Source: Porticoccaceae bacterium
Lineage (GTDB): Bacteria; Pseudomonadota; Gammaproteobacteria; Pseudomonadales; Porticoccaceae
Length of the DNA stretch: 42,768 bases
Reading direction: 5' to 3'
NCBI GenBank assembly: GCA_024644585.1
Contig: JAHEHM010000010.1
Coordinates: 1-42,768, forward strand
Shown here: one piece after another, positions 17,063 to 26,315 of the stretch
Layout of the letters: each line of letters starts with the position of its first letter
Position numbering within the stretch: position 1 is the first letter of the stretch
Translations under genes and position numbers: made by a program
Notes under the pieces: generated by a model
The model's input: only the letters and a program-made list of their open reading frames with translations
Database searches by the model: none
Told to the model about the DNA's origin: nothing

Positions 17063-18682
17063 GTGACCGAGGAAATCGTAAAGCAAAAAAAGGATCATGG
17101 ACTACTTCGCTCCAGCGGTGTGGTGGGATTTTTTACCATGCTTTCTCGCTTCTTGGGTCTGGCTCGCGATGTGGTGTTTGCCCGTGTTATCGGTGCTGAA
17201 GCATTGGCCGATGTGTTCTTCGTGGCCTTTAAAATACCGAATTTCTTTCGTCGACTATTTGCTGAGGGTGCCTTTGCTCAGGCCTTTGTGCCAATTTTGG
17301 GCGAATATCGAGAAAAGGGTAGTGCAGCCGCGGTCAGGCAGCTAGTCAGTCGAGTTGCGGGTAATTTGGGCCTATGCCTGATATTACTCACCCTATTTAT
17401 TGTGGTTGCCTCGCCCCTAATGGCGGCGATTTTTGCACCTAGCTGGTATATGGATAACCCCAGCAAATTTGCCGCAACATCAGAGATGCTACGCATCACC
17501 TTTCCCTATCTATTGTTTATCTCAATGACTGGATTAGCGGGTGCGGTACTCAATAGTTACGATCGTTTTGCGGTACCGGCATTTACCCCCTTATTATTGA
17601 ACTTATGCCTTATTCTTGCGGCGCTCTTTGCGGCTCCTCTGTTTGATCAGCCAGCCTATGCGTTGGCCTGGGGTGTTCTACTGGCGGGTATAGTGCAGTT
17701 TTTATTCCAATTACCCTTTTTGAAAACCATTCATATGTTACCCATGCCGTCAGTTGATTGGCAGGATTCAGGGGTTAAAAAAGTACTAGCATTGATGGCG
17801 CCGGCAATATTTGGGGTTTCAGTCAGCCAGATTAATCTTTTGTTAGATACTGTTTTGGCGACGTTCTTGCCTACAGGCAGTGTTTCTTGGTTATATTATT
17901 CCGATCGTCTATCCGAGCTACCCTTGGGAGTATTTGGTATTGCTATTGCGACGGTTATATTGCCCAATTTATCCCGTCATCATGTGGCTCAGTCTACACA
18001 GGCATTTTCTCAGACCTTAGACTGGGCATTAAAAATGATTCTGTTGATTGCGGTTCCGGCCGCGGTGGCATTAATATTACTGGCTGAGCCCATTTTAGTG
18101 ACGCTGTTTTACTATGGCGAGGTGATGACAGTCCGTGATATGGCAATGGCGTCGCTTAGTTTAAAAGCCTATGCGGCCGGCTTAATTGCTTTTATGTTGA
18201 TTAAGGTATTGGCGCCGGGATTCTTTGCCCGCCAAGATATGCGAACACCGGTGCGTATTGGTGTAATCGCTATGGTTATGAATATGCTGTTTAATTTATT
18301 GTTGGTGATACCGCTCCATAGTTATTGGCAGGTGGGTCACCTAGGGCTAGCTGCAGCAACCTCTCTATCCGCATTTTTAAATGCCATCCTGCTGTACTTT
18401 GCTCTGCGCAAACAGGGTATCTATCAGCCGATTCAGGGCTGGTTAAGATTTTTTATTCGATTGGCAATTGCGGTACTGGTGATGCTTTTGGTATTGATTC
18501 AGCTGTCCAACGCCTTAGGTGGTTTAGAGTCCTTCTACAGTTTTAATTGGGTTCAGAGGGTGGGTTATATTGGTTTACTCTGTGGCGCTGGTTTTGTTGG
18601 TTTTGCGGCCAGTTTGTTGCTAATGGGCTTTCGTTGGTCAGAGTTGCAAGGGCCGACCAAAGCAACCACCAATCATGATTAA
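17063..18682 (+). CDS. murJ: Lipid II flippase MurJ
   Basis: This essential inner-membrane flippase moves lipid-linked peptidoglycan precursor to the periplasmic face. The 539-aa protein is hydrophobic throughout, with about 14 membrane segments. It carries MurJ/MviN signatures: SGVVGFFTMLSRFLGLARD at the N terminus, PNFFRRLFAEGAFAQAFVPI, YYSDRLSELPLGVFGIAI and VLAPGFFARQDMRTPV. The start is a GTG at 17063 with only a weak AGCGGAAA-like ribosome site. Pairing with rpsT and ribF/ileS is conserved in many gammaproteobacteria; here the orphan gene has been inserted between rpsT and murJ. Confidence 0.95.
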   Translation: MTEEIVKQKKDHGLLRSSGVVGFFTMLSRFLGLARDVVFARVIGAEALADVFFVAFKIPNFFRRLFAEGAFAQAFVPILGEYREKGSAAAVRQLVSRVAGNLGLCLILLTLFIVVASPLMAAIFAPSWYMDNPSKFAATSEMLRITFPYLLFISMTGLAGAVLNSYDRFAVPAFTPLLLNLCLILAALFAAPLFDQPAYALAWGVLLAGIVQFLFQLPFLKTIHMLPMPSVDWQDSGVKKVLALMAPAIFGVSVSQINLLLDTVLATFLPTGSVSWLYYSDRLSELPLGVFGIAIATVILPNLSRHHVAQSTQAFSQTLDWALKMILLIAVPAAVALILLAEPILVTLFYYGEVMTVRDMAMASLSLKAYAAGLIAFMLIKVLAPGFFARQDMRTPVRIGVIAMVMNMLFNLLLVIPLHSYWQVGHLGLAAATSLSAFLNAILLYFALRKQGIYQPIQGWLRFFIRLAIAVLVMLLVLIQLSNALGGLESFYSFNWVQRVGYIGLLCGAGFVGFAASLLLMGFRWSELQGPTKATTNHD

Positions 18683-18821
18683 AAAACAATGTCTTACAAA
18701 AACTTATCTAATCCATTTATCTTGCTTCAATTAGGGGCAATACCTTACCTTTCTGTTGATTGCTAGGTATACTCGACGCCTTGACTAACGAGTAGTTACT
18801 TTGGCATTGAAGCAGCGAAAA

Positions 18822-19763
18822 ATGACTCTAATGCGCGACCTAGATCCGGCGCGACTAGCTAACCAACAATCCGTTGTGACTATTGGTTCGTTTGATGGTG
18901 TTCATTTAGGCCATCAGTCAATTTTGCAGCAGGTAATCGATCGTGCTAAAACGCTAAATGGTCTCTCTGTTGCTATGACTTTTGAGCCTCAGCCGCAGGA
19001 GTATTTTTCTGCGCAAACAGCCCCGCCAAGGTTGATGAGGCTGCGAGAAAAAATTGAAGCATTATTAGATTTTGGCGTCGATCTTGTGGTTTGTATGCGC
19101 TTCAATGAAGAGCTTAGGCAGTTAACTGCTGAACAGTTTGTGAATAAGGTTTTGGTGAATGGTGTCAAAACCCAGCATTTGATCGTAGGTGATGATTTTC
19201 GGTTTGGCTGTGATCGCAAGGGCGATTTTCAGATGCTTGAAGCCATGGGTCGTCAGCAGGGTTTTACTGTTCAGGATACGCAAACGGTGGAAGTGCAAAG
19301 CCGACGCGTTAGCAGTACGTTGGTACGTGAATTATTACAGGATTCAGATTTCAAACAGGTAGGCGATTTATTAGGTCGCAGCTTTACGATTTCTGGCAAG
19401 GTGACCTATGGTCAGCAATTGGGTCGCAAACTTGGGTTCCCCACGGCCAATCTAAATCTTAATCGATTTAGGGCCCCTTTAGCCGGTGTGTATGCGGTCT
19501 GGGTTGAAATAGAGGGTATGGCAGGAAGATTTAAGGGTGCTGCCAATGTGGGCGTGCGCCCAACCATAGGTGACAAGGTAAAGCCGATTTTAGAAGTGCA
19601 TCTGTTAGATTTTGATCAGCAAATATATGGTCGGCGTATTACCGTAGAATTTGTGCATAAAATTAGAGATGAGCAACAGTTTACAAGTTTAGACAACCTC
19701 GCCGATAGCATAGGCGAAGATGTTAAAAAAATTAATCAGTGGTTTGAAAATAATAACCCTTAA
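18822..19763 (+). CDS. ribF: Bifunctional riboflavin kinase / FAD synthetase
   Basis: RibF phosphorylates riboflavin to FMN and adenylylates it to FAD. The N-terminal nucleotidyltransferase domain shows TIGSFDGVHLGHQ and the GDDFRFG motif. The C-terminal flavokinase domain shows GRKLGFPTANL and GVYAVWVE followed by GAANVGVRPTIG. ATG 18822 yields a 313-aa protein with the normal N terminus (a few residues before the GSFDGVHLGH loop); the in-frame TTG at 18801 would add seven residues. A TATACT hexamer at 18768-18773 may be its -10. It precedes ileS by 33 bp. Confidence 0.94.
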   Translation: MTLMRDLDPARLANQQSVVTIGSFDGVHLGHQSILQQVIDRAKTLNGLSVAMTFEPQPQEYFSAQTAPPRLMRLREKIEALLDFGVDLVVCMRFNEELRQLTAEQFVNKVLVNGVKTQHLIVGDDFRFGCDRKGDFQMLEAMGRQQGFTVQDTQTVEVQSRRVSSTLVRELLQDSDFKQVGDLLGRSFTISGKVTYGQQLGRKLGFPTANLNLNRFRAPLAGVYAVWVEIEGMAGRFKGAANVGVRPTIGDKVKPILEVHLLDFDQQIYGRRITVEFVHKIRDEQQFTSLDNLADSIGEDVKKINQWFENNNP

Positions 19764-19796
19764 TGCAAAAAATTAGATTGGAAAATTTAATTCGAT

Positions 19797-22619
19797 ATGA
19801 CTGACAGTATTGACTACAAAGCAACATTAAATCTGCCTAAAACTGACTTCGCCATGCGTGCCAATCTTGCGCAACGCGAACCTGCCATGCTCAAAAAATG
19901 GCAGCAGGATAATCTCTATCAGCACATCCGCAAGGCTAGAGCCGGTTGCGAGAAATATATATTGCATGATGGGCCTCCCTACGCCAATGGTGATATTCAT
20001 TTGGGCCATGCAGTCAATAAAACCCTGAAAGATATTGTTATCAAGTCCAAGACATTAAGCGGGTTTGATGCGCCCTATGTTCCCGGTTGGGACTGCCATG
20101 GTCTGCCTATTGAGCACAATGTAGAGAAAAAGATTGGTAAAGCAGGGGTCAAAGTAGAGTATTCAAAGTTCCGTCAGAAATGCCGTGACTATGCCATGCG
20201 TCAGGTTGATGGCCAGCGTAAAGATTTTGTTCGTATTGGGGTGTTTGCCGATTGGGAAAACCCTTATTTGACCATGAATTTTGATGTTGAGGCCGATATT
20301 ATTCGTGCGGTAGGCAAGATCGCGGAAAATGGCCATCTTGTTAAGGGCTATAAGCCAGTCTACTGGAGTGTGGTGGGCGGTTCAGCACTGGCTGAAGCCG
20401 AAGTGGAATATCAGGATAAAACCTCGTTTTCGATCGATGTGGCCTACCCCGTAGAAGATAAGGATCAACTTTCAGCATTAGAGTCTGCCTTTGGTGAATT
20501 AGCCGGCGAAGGGCCTATTAATTTCCTTATTTGGACTACTACGCCTTGGACCATTCCAAGCAGTCAGGCAATTAGTGTAGGTGCCGATCTAGAATACAGT
20601 CTCATTCAGGCAGGCGCTAAAAGACTGATTTGCGGTTCTGACTTGATTGAATCAGTTGCCGAGCGACTCGAATTAACTGGCTATAAAGTGCTTGCGCGTT
20701 GTCAGGGTGCGGCATTAGAAAATATTGTTGCTCAACATCCATTTTATGCCCGTTCGATTCCTGTATTGCTGGGTGATCATGTAACAACTGATGCTGGTAC
20801 TGGCTGTGTTCACACTGCGCCAGATCATGGTTTAGACGACTTTTCAGTCTCTAATAAGTATGGCATTGGTACCCTGAATTATATTTTGGATAACGGCGTA
20901 TTTAAGGATGATGTCGAATTATTTGCCGGTCAGCATGTCTACAAAGTTGATGAAGCGGTTAATCAGGTGCTAACAGATCAGGGTCTTTTAATGAGCTGTG
21001 GCAAGATAAACCATAGCTATGCCCATTGTTGGCGAACCAAGACTCCCCTTATTTATCGTGCGACGCCACAGTGGTTTATTTCCATGGAGCAAAATGGCTT
21101 ATTGGAAAAAGCAAAATCAGCAATTAAGTCAGTGGATTGGCACCCAGAATGGGGCGAAGCGAGAATTCGCGGCATGCTCGACGCCAGTCCCGATTGGTGT
21201 ATTTCAAGACAGCGAACCTGGGGCGTGCCTATTGCTCTGTTTGTACATCAACAAACAGGTGAATTACATCCAAACACCGCAGATATTATTGAGCAGGTTG
21301 CTCAGTTGGTTGAGCAGTCCGGAATGGATGCTTGGTACGATCTTGATGCCACTGAATTATTGGGTGAAGAGGCAGGTAATTACCAAAAAGTCACCGATAC
21401 TCTCGATGTATGGTTTGATTCAGGGGTAACTCATGCCTCAGTAATAGGTGCTCGCGATGAGCTGACTTACCCAGCAGATTTATACTTAGAAGGCTCAGAT
21501 CAGCATCGTGGTTGGTTTCAGTCTTCGCTTAAAACAGCAATTGCAATTAATGGAACTGCACCCTACAAGGCGGTGCTGACCCATGGCTTTACGGTGGATG
21601 AGAATGGCCGCAAGATGTCTAAATCCATTGGTAATGTGGTCTCGCCACAAAAGGTGATCAATGAGCTAGGTGCTGATGTGCTGCGGCTATGGGTTGCCAG
21701 TGCAGACTTTAGTGCCGAGATGACAGTGTCTGATGAAATTCTAAAACGTGCGGGTGAATCGTACCGAAGAATTCGCAATACTGCGCGTTATTTCCTATCC
21801 AATATTGATGGCTTTGATCCGCAGCAACATCTAGTGGAAAATTCAGATTTGCTTGCTCTGGATCGTTGGGCGATTGATTGCGCTGCTCAGCTTCAAGAAC
21901 AAATAATTGATGATTATAATAATTTCCAATTCCATCAGATTTATCAGAAATTACATAATTTCTGTGTAAGAGATATGGGTGGATTCTATTTAGATATTAT
22001 AAAAGACCGCATCTATACCTGCGCTGAAGACAGCCTGCCTCGTCGATCAGCACAGACGGCGCTCTATCATATAGCCGAGGCCTTTGCGCGTTGGATTGCA
22101 CCTATTCTTAGCTTTACAGCGCAAGAAATCTGGGATCAGTTGCCCGGTGAGCGTGAAAAATATGTCTTTACATCCCATTGGTATCCCCTTCAGCCACTGG
22201 CTGAGGAAGAGTCAATTACCGAGCAGGATTGGGCAAATATTTTGCTGGCTAAAGAGGCGATTAACAAAGTTATTGAAGAGCAGCGAAATCAGGGTGGCAT
22301 TAAGGGCTCATTAGAGGCGGATATTAAGATTTTCGCTGATTCTAAGTTACATGAGTCCCTTGCCAAGCTAGGTGAAGAATTACGTTTTGTGACTATTACC
22401 TCTAAAGCCGAACTCGCTGACTTGGTAGACGCTCCAAGTGATGCGGCAGACTCACAGTTTGAGGGTCTTAAAGTACTGGTGGAAAAATCTACAGGCCATA
22501 AATGTGTTCGTTGTTGGCACTATATTGATGATGTGGGTAGCAATGAAGAACATCCATCAGTCTGTGGTCGGTGTATTGAGAATATAGAGGGTCAGGGAGA
22601 GATACGCCACTATGCCTAA
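19797..22619 (+). CDS. ileS: Isoleucyl-tRNA synthetase
   Basis: This 940-aa class I synthetase charges tRNA-Ile and edits misactivated valine. The HIGH motif appears as HLGH (68-71), after [11 protein letters not shown], and KMSKS is at about 606-610. The editing domain contains [10 protein letters not shown] and [11 protein letters not shown]. The C terminus carries the zinc finger, CVRCW followed by CGRC. Length and motifs are those of the bacterial, mupirocin-sensitive type rather than the eukaryote-like type. Its last eight bases overlap lspA. Confidence 0.97.
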   Translation: MTDSIDYKATLNLPKTDFAMRANLAQREPAMLKKWQQDNLYQHIRKARAGCEKYILHDGPPYANGDIHLGHAVNKTLKDIVIKSKTLSGFDAPYVPGWDCHGLPIEHNVEKKIGKAGVKVEYSKFRQKCRDYAMRQVDGQRKDFVRIGVFADWENPYLTMNFDVEADIIRAVGKIAENGHLVKGYKPVYWSVVGGSALAEAEVEYQDKTSFSIDVAYPVEDKDQLSALESAFGELAGEGPINFLIWTTTPWTIPSSQAISVGADLEYSLIQAGAKRLICGSDLIESVAERLELTGYKVLARCQGAALENIVAQHPFYARSIPVLLGDHVTTDAGTGCVHTAPDHGLDDFSVSNKYGIGTLNYILDNGVFKDDVELFAGQHVYKVDEAVNQVLTDQGLLMSCGKINHSYAHCWRTKTPLIYRATPQWFISMEQNGLLEKAKSAIKSVDWHPEWGEARIRGMLDASPDWCISRQRTWGVPIALFVHQQTGELHPNTADIIEQVAQLVEQSGMDAWYDLDATELLGEEAGNYQKVTDTLDVWFDSGVTHASVIGARDELTYPADLYLEGSDQHRGWFQSSLKTAIAINGTAPYKAVLTHGFTVDENGRKMSKSIGNVVSPQKVINELGADVLRLWVASADFSAEMTVSDEILKRAGESYRRIRNTARYFLSNIDGFDPQQHLVENSDLLALDRWAIDCAAQLQEQIIDDYNNFQFHQIYQKLHNFCVRDMGGFYLDIIKDRIYTCAEDSLPRRSAQTALYHIAEAFARWIAPILSFTAQEIWDQLPGEREKYVFTSHWYPLQPLAEEESITEQDWANILLAKEAINKVIEEQRNQGGIKGSLEADIKIFADSKLHESLAKLGEELRFVTITSKAELADLVDAPSDAADSQFEGLKVLVEKSTGHKCVRCWHYIDDVGSNEEHPSVCGRCIENIEGQGEIRHYA

Positions 22620-23124
22620 TCTTGGTCTCTCAAGTACTAAACAGTTGCTGACATTACTCGGTATTGCTGTAGTAGTGTTTGTGTTTGACCAGTTGACAAA
22701 GTTATGGATTGTTAATCATTTTGTCTATGGCGCCTCAGAGGCTGTGACCTCTTTTTTTAATCTAGTCAGAGTGCATAATTTTGGCGCTGCCTTTAGCTTT
22801 TTAAATAATGAGGGTGGTTGGCAGCGCTGGGGATTTACGATTTTTGCCGCGATTGTCAGTCTAGTTATTTTGGTATGGATCGCTAGGCTCTCCACCCAGC
22901 AAAAATTAGAGGGTGTAGCACTGGCACTCATTTTAGGGGGTGCACTGGGCAACCTGTATGATCGTGTAACTCTGGGTTATGTGGTGGATTTTCTCGATTT
23001 CCACTGGTCTGGTTGGCACTTCCCTGCGTTTAATATTGCCGATTCAGGTATTTGTCTAGGTGCTTTTATACTAATCTTAGAGGGAGTGTTTAAGCGTCCT
23101 TCGACAGACGATGACAAGGAATAA
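22612..23124 (+). CDS. lspA: Lipoprotein signal peptidase (signal peptidase II)
   Basis: This 170-aa aspartic protease of the inner membrane removes signal peptides from diacylated prolipoproteins. Four hydrophobic segments are visible. FDQLTKLW and [11 protein letters not shown] are family blocks, and the catalytic aspartates lie in [10 protein letters not shown] and FNIADSGI. It starts inside the end of ileS (8-base overlap), which implies translational coupling in the conserved ileS-lspA-fkpB-ispH cluster. Confidence 0.96.
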   Translation: MPNLGLSSTKQLLTLLGIAVVVFVFDQLTKLWIVNHFVYGASEAVTSFFNLVRVHNFGAAFSFLNNEGGWQRWGFTIFAAIVSLVILVWIARLSTQQKLEGVALALILGGALGNLYDRVTLGYVVDFLDFHWSGWHFPAFNIADSGICLGAFILILEGVFKRPSTDDDKE

Positions 23125-23132
23125 CATCGATC

Positions 23133-23573
23133 ATGAGTATTAAAATTGAACAGGGTATTCGGGTAACACTGTATTTTTCGCTGAAATTAGAAAATGGTAA
23201 TACAGTGGATTCAAATTTTGACGGAAAACCCGCTACCTTTACTTTAGGGGATGGCAATCTACTACCTGGCTTTGAAGCGCCTCTAGTAGGACTAGAGGCG
23301 GGTGCTAAGGGTGAATTTGTGATTGCGCCAGAGCATGCCTTTGGTCAGCCTAACCCAGAAAATATTCAACCCTTATCTATTGATAATTTTGATCAAGAGA
23401 CATTAAAAGTCGGTGATGTATTTTCATTCCAAAATGGCGATGGCGAATTACCTGGTGTGATTGCCGCAATTCATGCAGATAATGTAGATGTTGATTTTAA
23501 TCATCCTCTCGCTGGGCGAAGTATTATTTTTACAGTGGATATTGTGGATGTTGAGCCAAGCTCAATACACTAA
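23133..23573 (+). CDS. fkpB: FKBP-type peptidyl-prolyl isomerase (FkpB/SlpA)
   Basis: This 146-aa SlyD/SlpA-type protein has an FKBP domain interrupted by an insert-in-flap chaperone domain (about 70-125, following FVIAPEHAFGQPNPENIQ). The N-terminal half shows VTLYFSLKLENG and LGDGNLLPGFEAPLVGLEAGAKG. It lacks the histidine-rich metal-binding tail of SlyD, which supports FkpB. It lies eight bases after lspA and 22 before ispH, its standard location. Confidence 0.92.
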   Translation: MSIKIEQGIRVTLYFSLKLENGNTVDSNFDGKPATFTLGDGNLLPGFEAPLVGLEAGAKGEFVIAPEHAFGQPNPENIQPLSIDNFDQETLKVGDVFSFQNGDGELPGVIAAIHADNVDVDFNHPLAGRSIIFTVDIVDVEPSSIH

Positions 23574-23595
23574 GGATTAAACAGAGGTCTTATCT

Positions 23596-24531
23596 ATGGA
23601 TATTAAACTGGCTAACCCCCGAGGTTTCTGTGCAGGCGTAGATCGTGCCATTGATATTGTTAATCTGGCGCTCGATCAATTTGGTGCCCCAGTGTATGTG
23701 CGGCACGAAGTGGTTCATAACAAATTTGTGGTTGATGAGTTGCGAGATCGCGGCGCGGTATTTGTTGATGAAATCGATGAAATTCCCGATGATGTGGTGG
23801 TAATCTTCAGTGCCCATGGTGTGTCTCAGAAGGTTCAAAAAGAAGCAAAAAGTCGTCAACTCAAGGTTTTTGATGCCACATGTCCGCTAGTGACCAAGGT
23901 TCATTTAGAGGTCAGCAAATTTAGCTCCGAAGGCAAGGAATGTGTTCTCATTGGACATGCTGGCCATCCAGAGGTGGAAGGAACCATGGGGCAATACAAT
24001 CATGCCGCAGGGGGTGAAATCTATCTGGTGGAAGATGAGCAGGACGTTCAGAATCTAGAGGTCAAAAATCCTCAGAGTCTGGCTTTTGTGACACAGACCA
24101 CTCTATCTATGGATGACACCTCTCGGGTTATTGATGCCTTGCGCATAAAATTCCCTGCCATTGAAGGTCCACGCAAAGATGATATCTGTTATGCCACTCA
24201 AAATCGCCAAGATGCGGTAAAACAATTGGCATTAGAAGCCGATGTGGTTCTAGTAGTGGGTTCGCCATCAAGTTCAAACTCAAATCGACTGCGCGAACTA
24301 GCAGAGCGCTGTGGTTGTGATGCCTATTTAATTGATGGTGCGCAGGATATTCAAAAACAATGGTTTGATAAAGCCAATGCCATCGGTGTAACTGCGGGTG
24401 CTTCAGCGCCAGAGATTCTGGTTTCTGGGGTAATAGATCAGCTGGTGACAATGGGCGCAAAACCGCCTAAAGAGCTAGACGGGGTAAAAGAGACAATCAG
24501 TTTTTCATTGCCTCGAGAGTTGCGAAGCTAA
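23596..24531 (+). CDS. ispH: 4-hydroxy-3-methylbut-2-enyl diphosphate reductase
   Basis: This Fe-S enzyme carries out the last step of the MEP isoprenoid pathway, forming IPP and DMAPP. The three cluster cysteines are Cys12 ([10 protein letters not shown]), Cys96 ([10 protein letters not shown]) and Cys198 ([10 protein letters not shown]). Glu126, in GHPEVEGT, is the proton donor. The 311-aa length is standard. It ends the ileS-lspA-fkpB-ispH cluster and converges on pgi with only three bases between stop codons. Confidence 0.97.
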   Translation: MDIKLANPRGFCAGVDRAIDIVNLALDQFGAPVYVRHEVVHNKFVVDELRDRGAVFVDEIDEIPDDVVVIFSAHGVSQKVQKEAKSRQLKVFDATCPLVTKVHLEVSKFSSEGKECVLIGHAGHPEVEGTMGQYNHAAGGEIYLVEDEQDVQNLEVKNPQSLAFVTQTTLSMDDTSRVIDALRIKFPAIEGPRKDDICYATQNRQDAVKQLALEADVVLVVGSPSSSNSNRLRELAERCGCDAYLIDGAQDIQKQWFDKANAIGVTAGASAPEILVSGVIDQLVTMGAKPPKELDGVKETISFSLPRELRS

Positions 24532-24534
24532 ACT

Positions 24535-26142
24535 TTAAGACTGCTCATCTATATAGTCATACAGGGCTTTAGTTGAAGCATCTAAATTAGAGGCGCTAGA
24601 ACCCTGGTCAAGCAAGCTGTTAGCCATCTTTTTACCCAGCTCAACACCCCACTGATCAAAAGAATTGATATTCCAAATACTTCCCTGAACAAATACCTTG
24701 TTTTCATAGAGCGCAATAAGAGCACCAAAGTTTTTCGGCGATAATTCGTTTAAAAGTAATGTGTTTGAGGGTTTATTACCCGGGTAATAGCGGTGCTGTT
24801 CGCCTTCTGGTGCAGCCTGACCTTCCATTAAAGCCGAAGACTGAGCAAGCATGTTACCCAACAGAACCTGGTGGTGCTCTGGGTTGCTAAGGTTGTCCTT
24901 AACTGCCGCAATAAAATCAATCGGTGCGAGCCTAGTTCCCTGATGCAGTAGCTGGAAAAAAGCATGCTGACCATTAGTCCCTGTCTGTCCCCAAAGGATC
25001 GGCCCTGTGTTATAACTAACCGACTCACCCTGAAGGCTAGTGGATTTACCATTGCTCTCCATATCAAGTTGCTGAAGATAAGAGGGTAGAAGCAAAAGTC
25101 TTTCGCAGTAAGGAATAATCGCGATGGATTGAGCGTTTAAAAAGTTGCTGTACCAGATACCTAGCAAAGCAAGAATAACCGGCATGTTCTTTTCTAAGGG
25201 AGCCTGCTGGAAATGTAGATCCATTTCTCTGGCGCCATCGAGCATCTGCTTAAAGTTATCAAAACCAATACTAATAGCAATAGAAAGGCCAATACTCGAC
25301 CAAAGTGAGTAGCGTCCGCCGACCCAGTCAGAAAATTCTAATATTTGATTCTTAGGGATACCGTAATTAATCGCCGCCTCAGGATTGGCGGTTAAGCCAA
25401 TAAAATGGGCGCTATTTTTAGGGTTTTCAAGACCTAATTTATCTTTAAACCACTGAATCGCTGTTTTTGCATTGAGCATAGTTTCTTGAGTGGTAAAGGT
25501 TTTACTAGCAATTGAAACCAAGGTTGTCTCGGGGTCCAATTTTTTTAAAGTACTTAAAATCTGCGCGCCATCCACATTGGAGATAAAGTGAACATTGATT
25601 CTTTCATGGGCATATTCTTCAAGTGCAGTGCAGGCCATTTTAGGGCCTAGATCTGAACCACCAATGCCAATATTAATAATATCGGTAATGGGTTTTCCAG
25701 TGCTACCAGTCCAGCTACCGCTTCTTATTTCTTCACTGACAGCTTTTACTGCCTGCAACTGTCTTTCCACCTGCTCAGCTCGGGCTTTTTCCTCGGCTGA
25801 TAGGGCATCGGACTCCGTTGATCTTAGGGCAGCATGCAAAACAGCGCGATCTTCGGTGTTATTAATTTTTTCGCCGGCAAACATGGCTGCACGATGGGTT
25901 TCCAATGGTGATTGCTGAGCCAAATTAATCAGCTGTTCCCAAATATCGTCATTGACCAAGTTTTTCGAAAAATCTAGCTTAAGCTCTCCGGCCTTGAGTG
26001 AGTATTTTTCAAATCGCTGACTATCTTCCTGAAACAACTGATTAATAGCGATTCCCTTGTCAGAAGATTGGGTTTCAGATGCCAGTTCTAAAAGTCGATT
26101 CCAGGCAGCAGTATTTGCTGGGTTGTAAGACGCATTATTCAT
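24535..26142 (-). CDS. pgi: Glucose-6-phosphate isomerase
   Basis: Pgi interconverts glucose-6-phosphate and fructose-6-phosphate. The 535-aa protein shows the sugar-phosphate-binding motif NIGIGGSDLGP, the SKTFTTQETM block, GGRYSLWSSIGL, the catalytic His in GTNGQHAFFQLLHQGT and the C-terminal catalytic Lys in FDQWGVELGKK. It is divergent from the edd-glk-eda-zwf-pgl operon. In an organism relying on the Entner-Doudoroff route Pgi feeds recycled fructose-6-phosphate back to glucose-6-phosphate. The HexR-like site at 26219-26235 lies about 80 bases upstream of its start and may act on it as well. Confidence 0.97.
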   Translation of the reverse strand: MNNASYNPANTAAWNRLLELASETQSSDKGIAINQLFQEDSQRFEKYSLKAGELKLDFSKNLVNDDIWEQLINLAQQSPLETHRAAMFAGEKINNTEDRAVLHAALRSTESDALSAEEKARAEQVERQLQAVKAVSEEIRSGSWTGSTGKPITDIINIGIGGSDLGPKMACTALEEYAHERINVHFISNVDGAQILSTLKKLDPETTLVSIASKTFTTQETMLNAKTAIQWFKDKLGLENPKNSAHFIGLTANPEAAINYGIPKNQILEFSDWVGGRYSLWSSIGLSIAISIGFDNFKQMLDGAREMDLHFQQAPLEKNMPVILALLGIWYSNFLNAQSIAIIPYCERLLLLPSYLQQLDMESNGKSTSLQGESVSYNTGPILWGQTGTNGQHAFFQLLHQGTRLAPIDFIAAVKDNLSNPEHHQVLLGNMLAQSSALMEGQAAPEGEQHRYYPGNKPSNTLLLNELSPKNFGALIALYENKVFVQGSIWNINSFDQWGVELGKKMANSLLDQGSSASNLDASTKALYDYIDEQS

Positions 26143-26218
26143 TTTAAAAAATATTCCCTTAGGTGCTTAAGCAAATGAGCACACATAATCTATACATTTT
26201 GAACTTGTTTAAAGTATT

Positions 26219-26235
26219 TTGTAATAAAATTACAA
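26219..26235. promoter_or_regulatory. HexR-operator-like palindrome 1 (pgi/edd region)
   Basis: TTGTAATAAAATTACAA is a perfect palindrome around AAA and matches the known HexR binding consensus (TTGTAA-N5-TTACAA). It lies between the divergent pgi and edd start codons. Confidence 0.82.
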
Positions 26236-26271
26236 AAATTAGCGGTTCTACTGATTATATATGGTTAACTT

Positions 26272-26288
26272 TTGTAATTTTGTTACAA
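26272..26288. promoter_or_regulatory. HexR-operator-like palindrome 2 (near edd start)
   Basis: TTGTAATTTTGTTACAA keeps both TTGTAA/TTACAA arms of the HexR consensus. It lies 28 bases upstream of the edd start codon, where binding should block transcription start. Its centre is 53 bp from that of palindrome 1. Confidence 0.82.
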
Positions 26289-26315
26289 TTGCGCCTCAAT
26301 TTTTATGGAGCCAAC

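Noticed and set aside
26163-26315. Upstream extension of edd to 26163
   Set aside because: It would translate through both HexR palindromes, has no Shine-Dalgarno and gives a 51-residue N terminus unlike the family.
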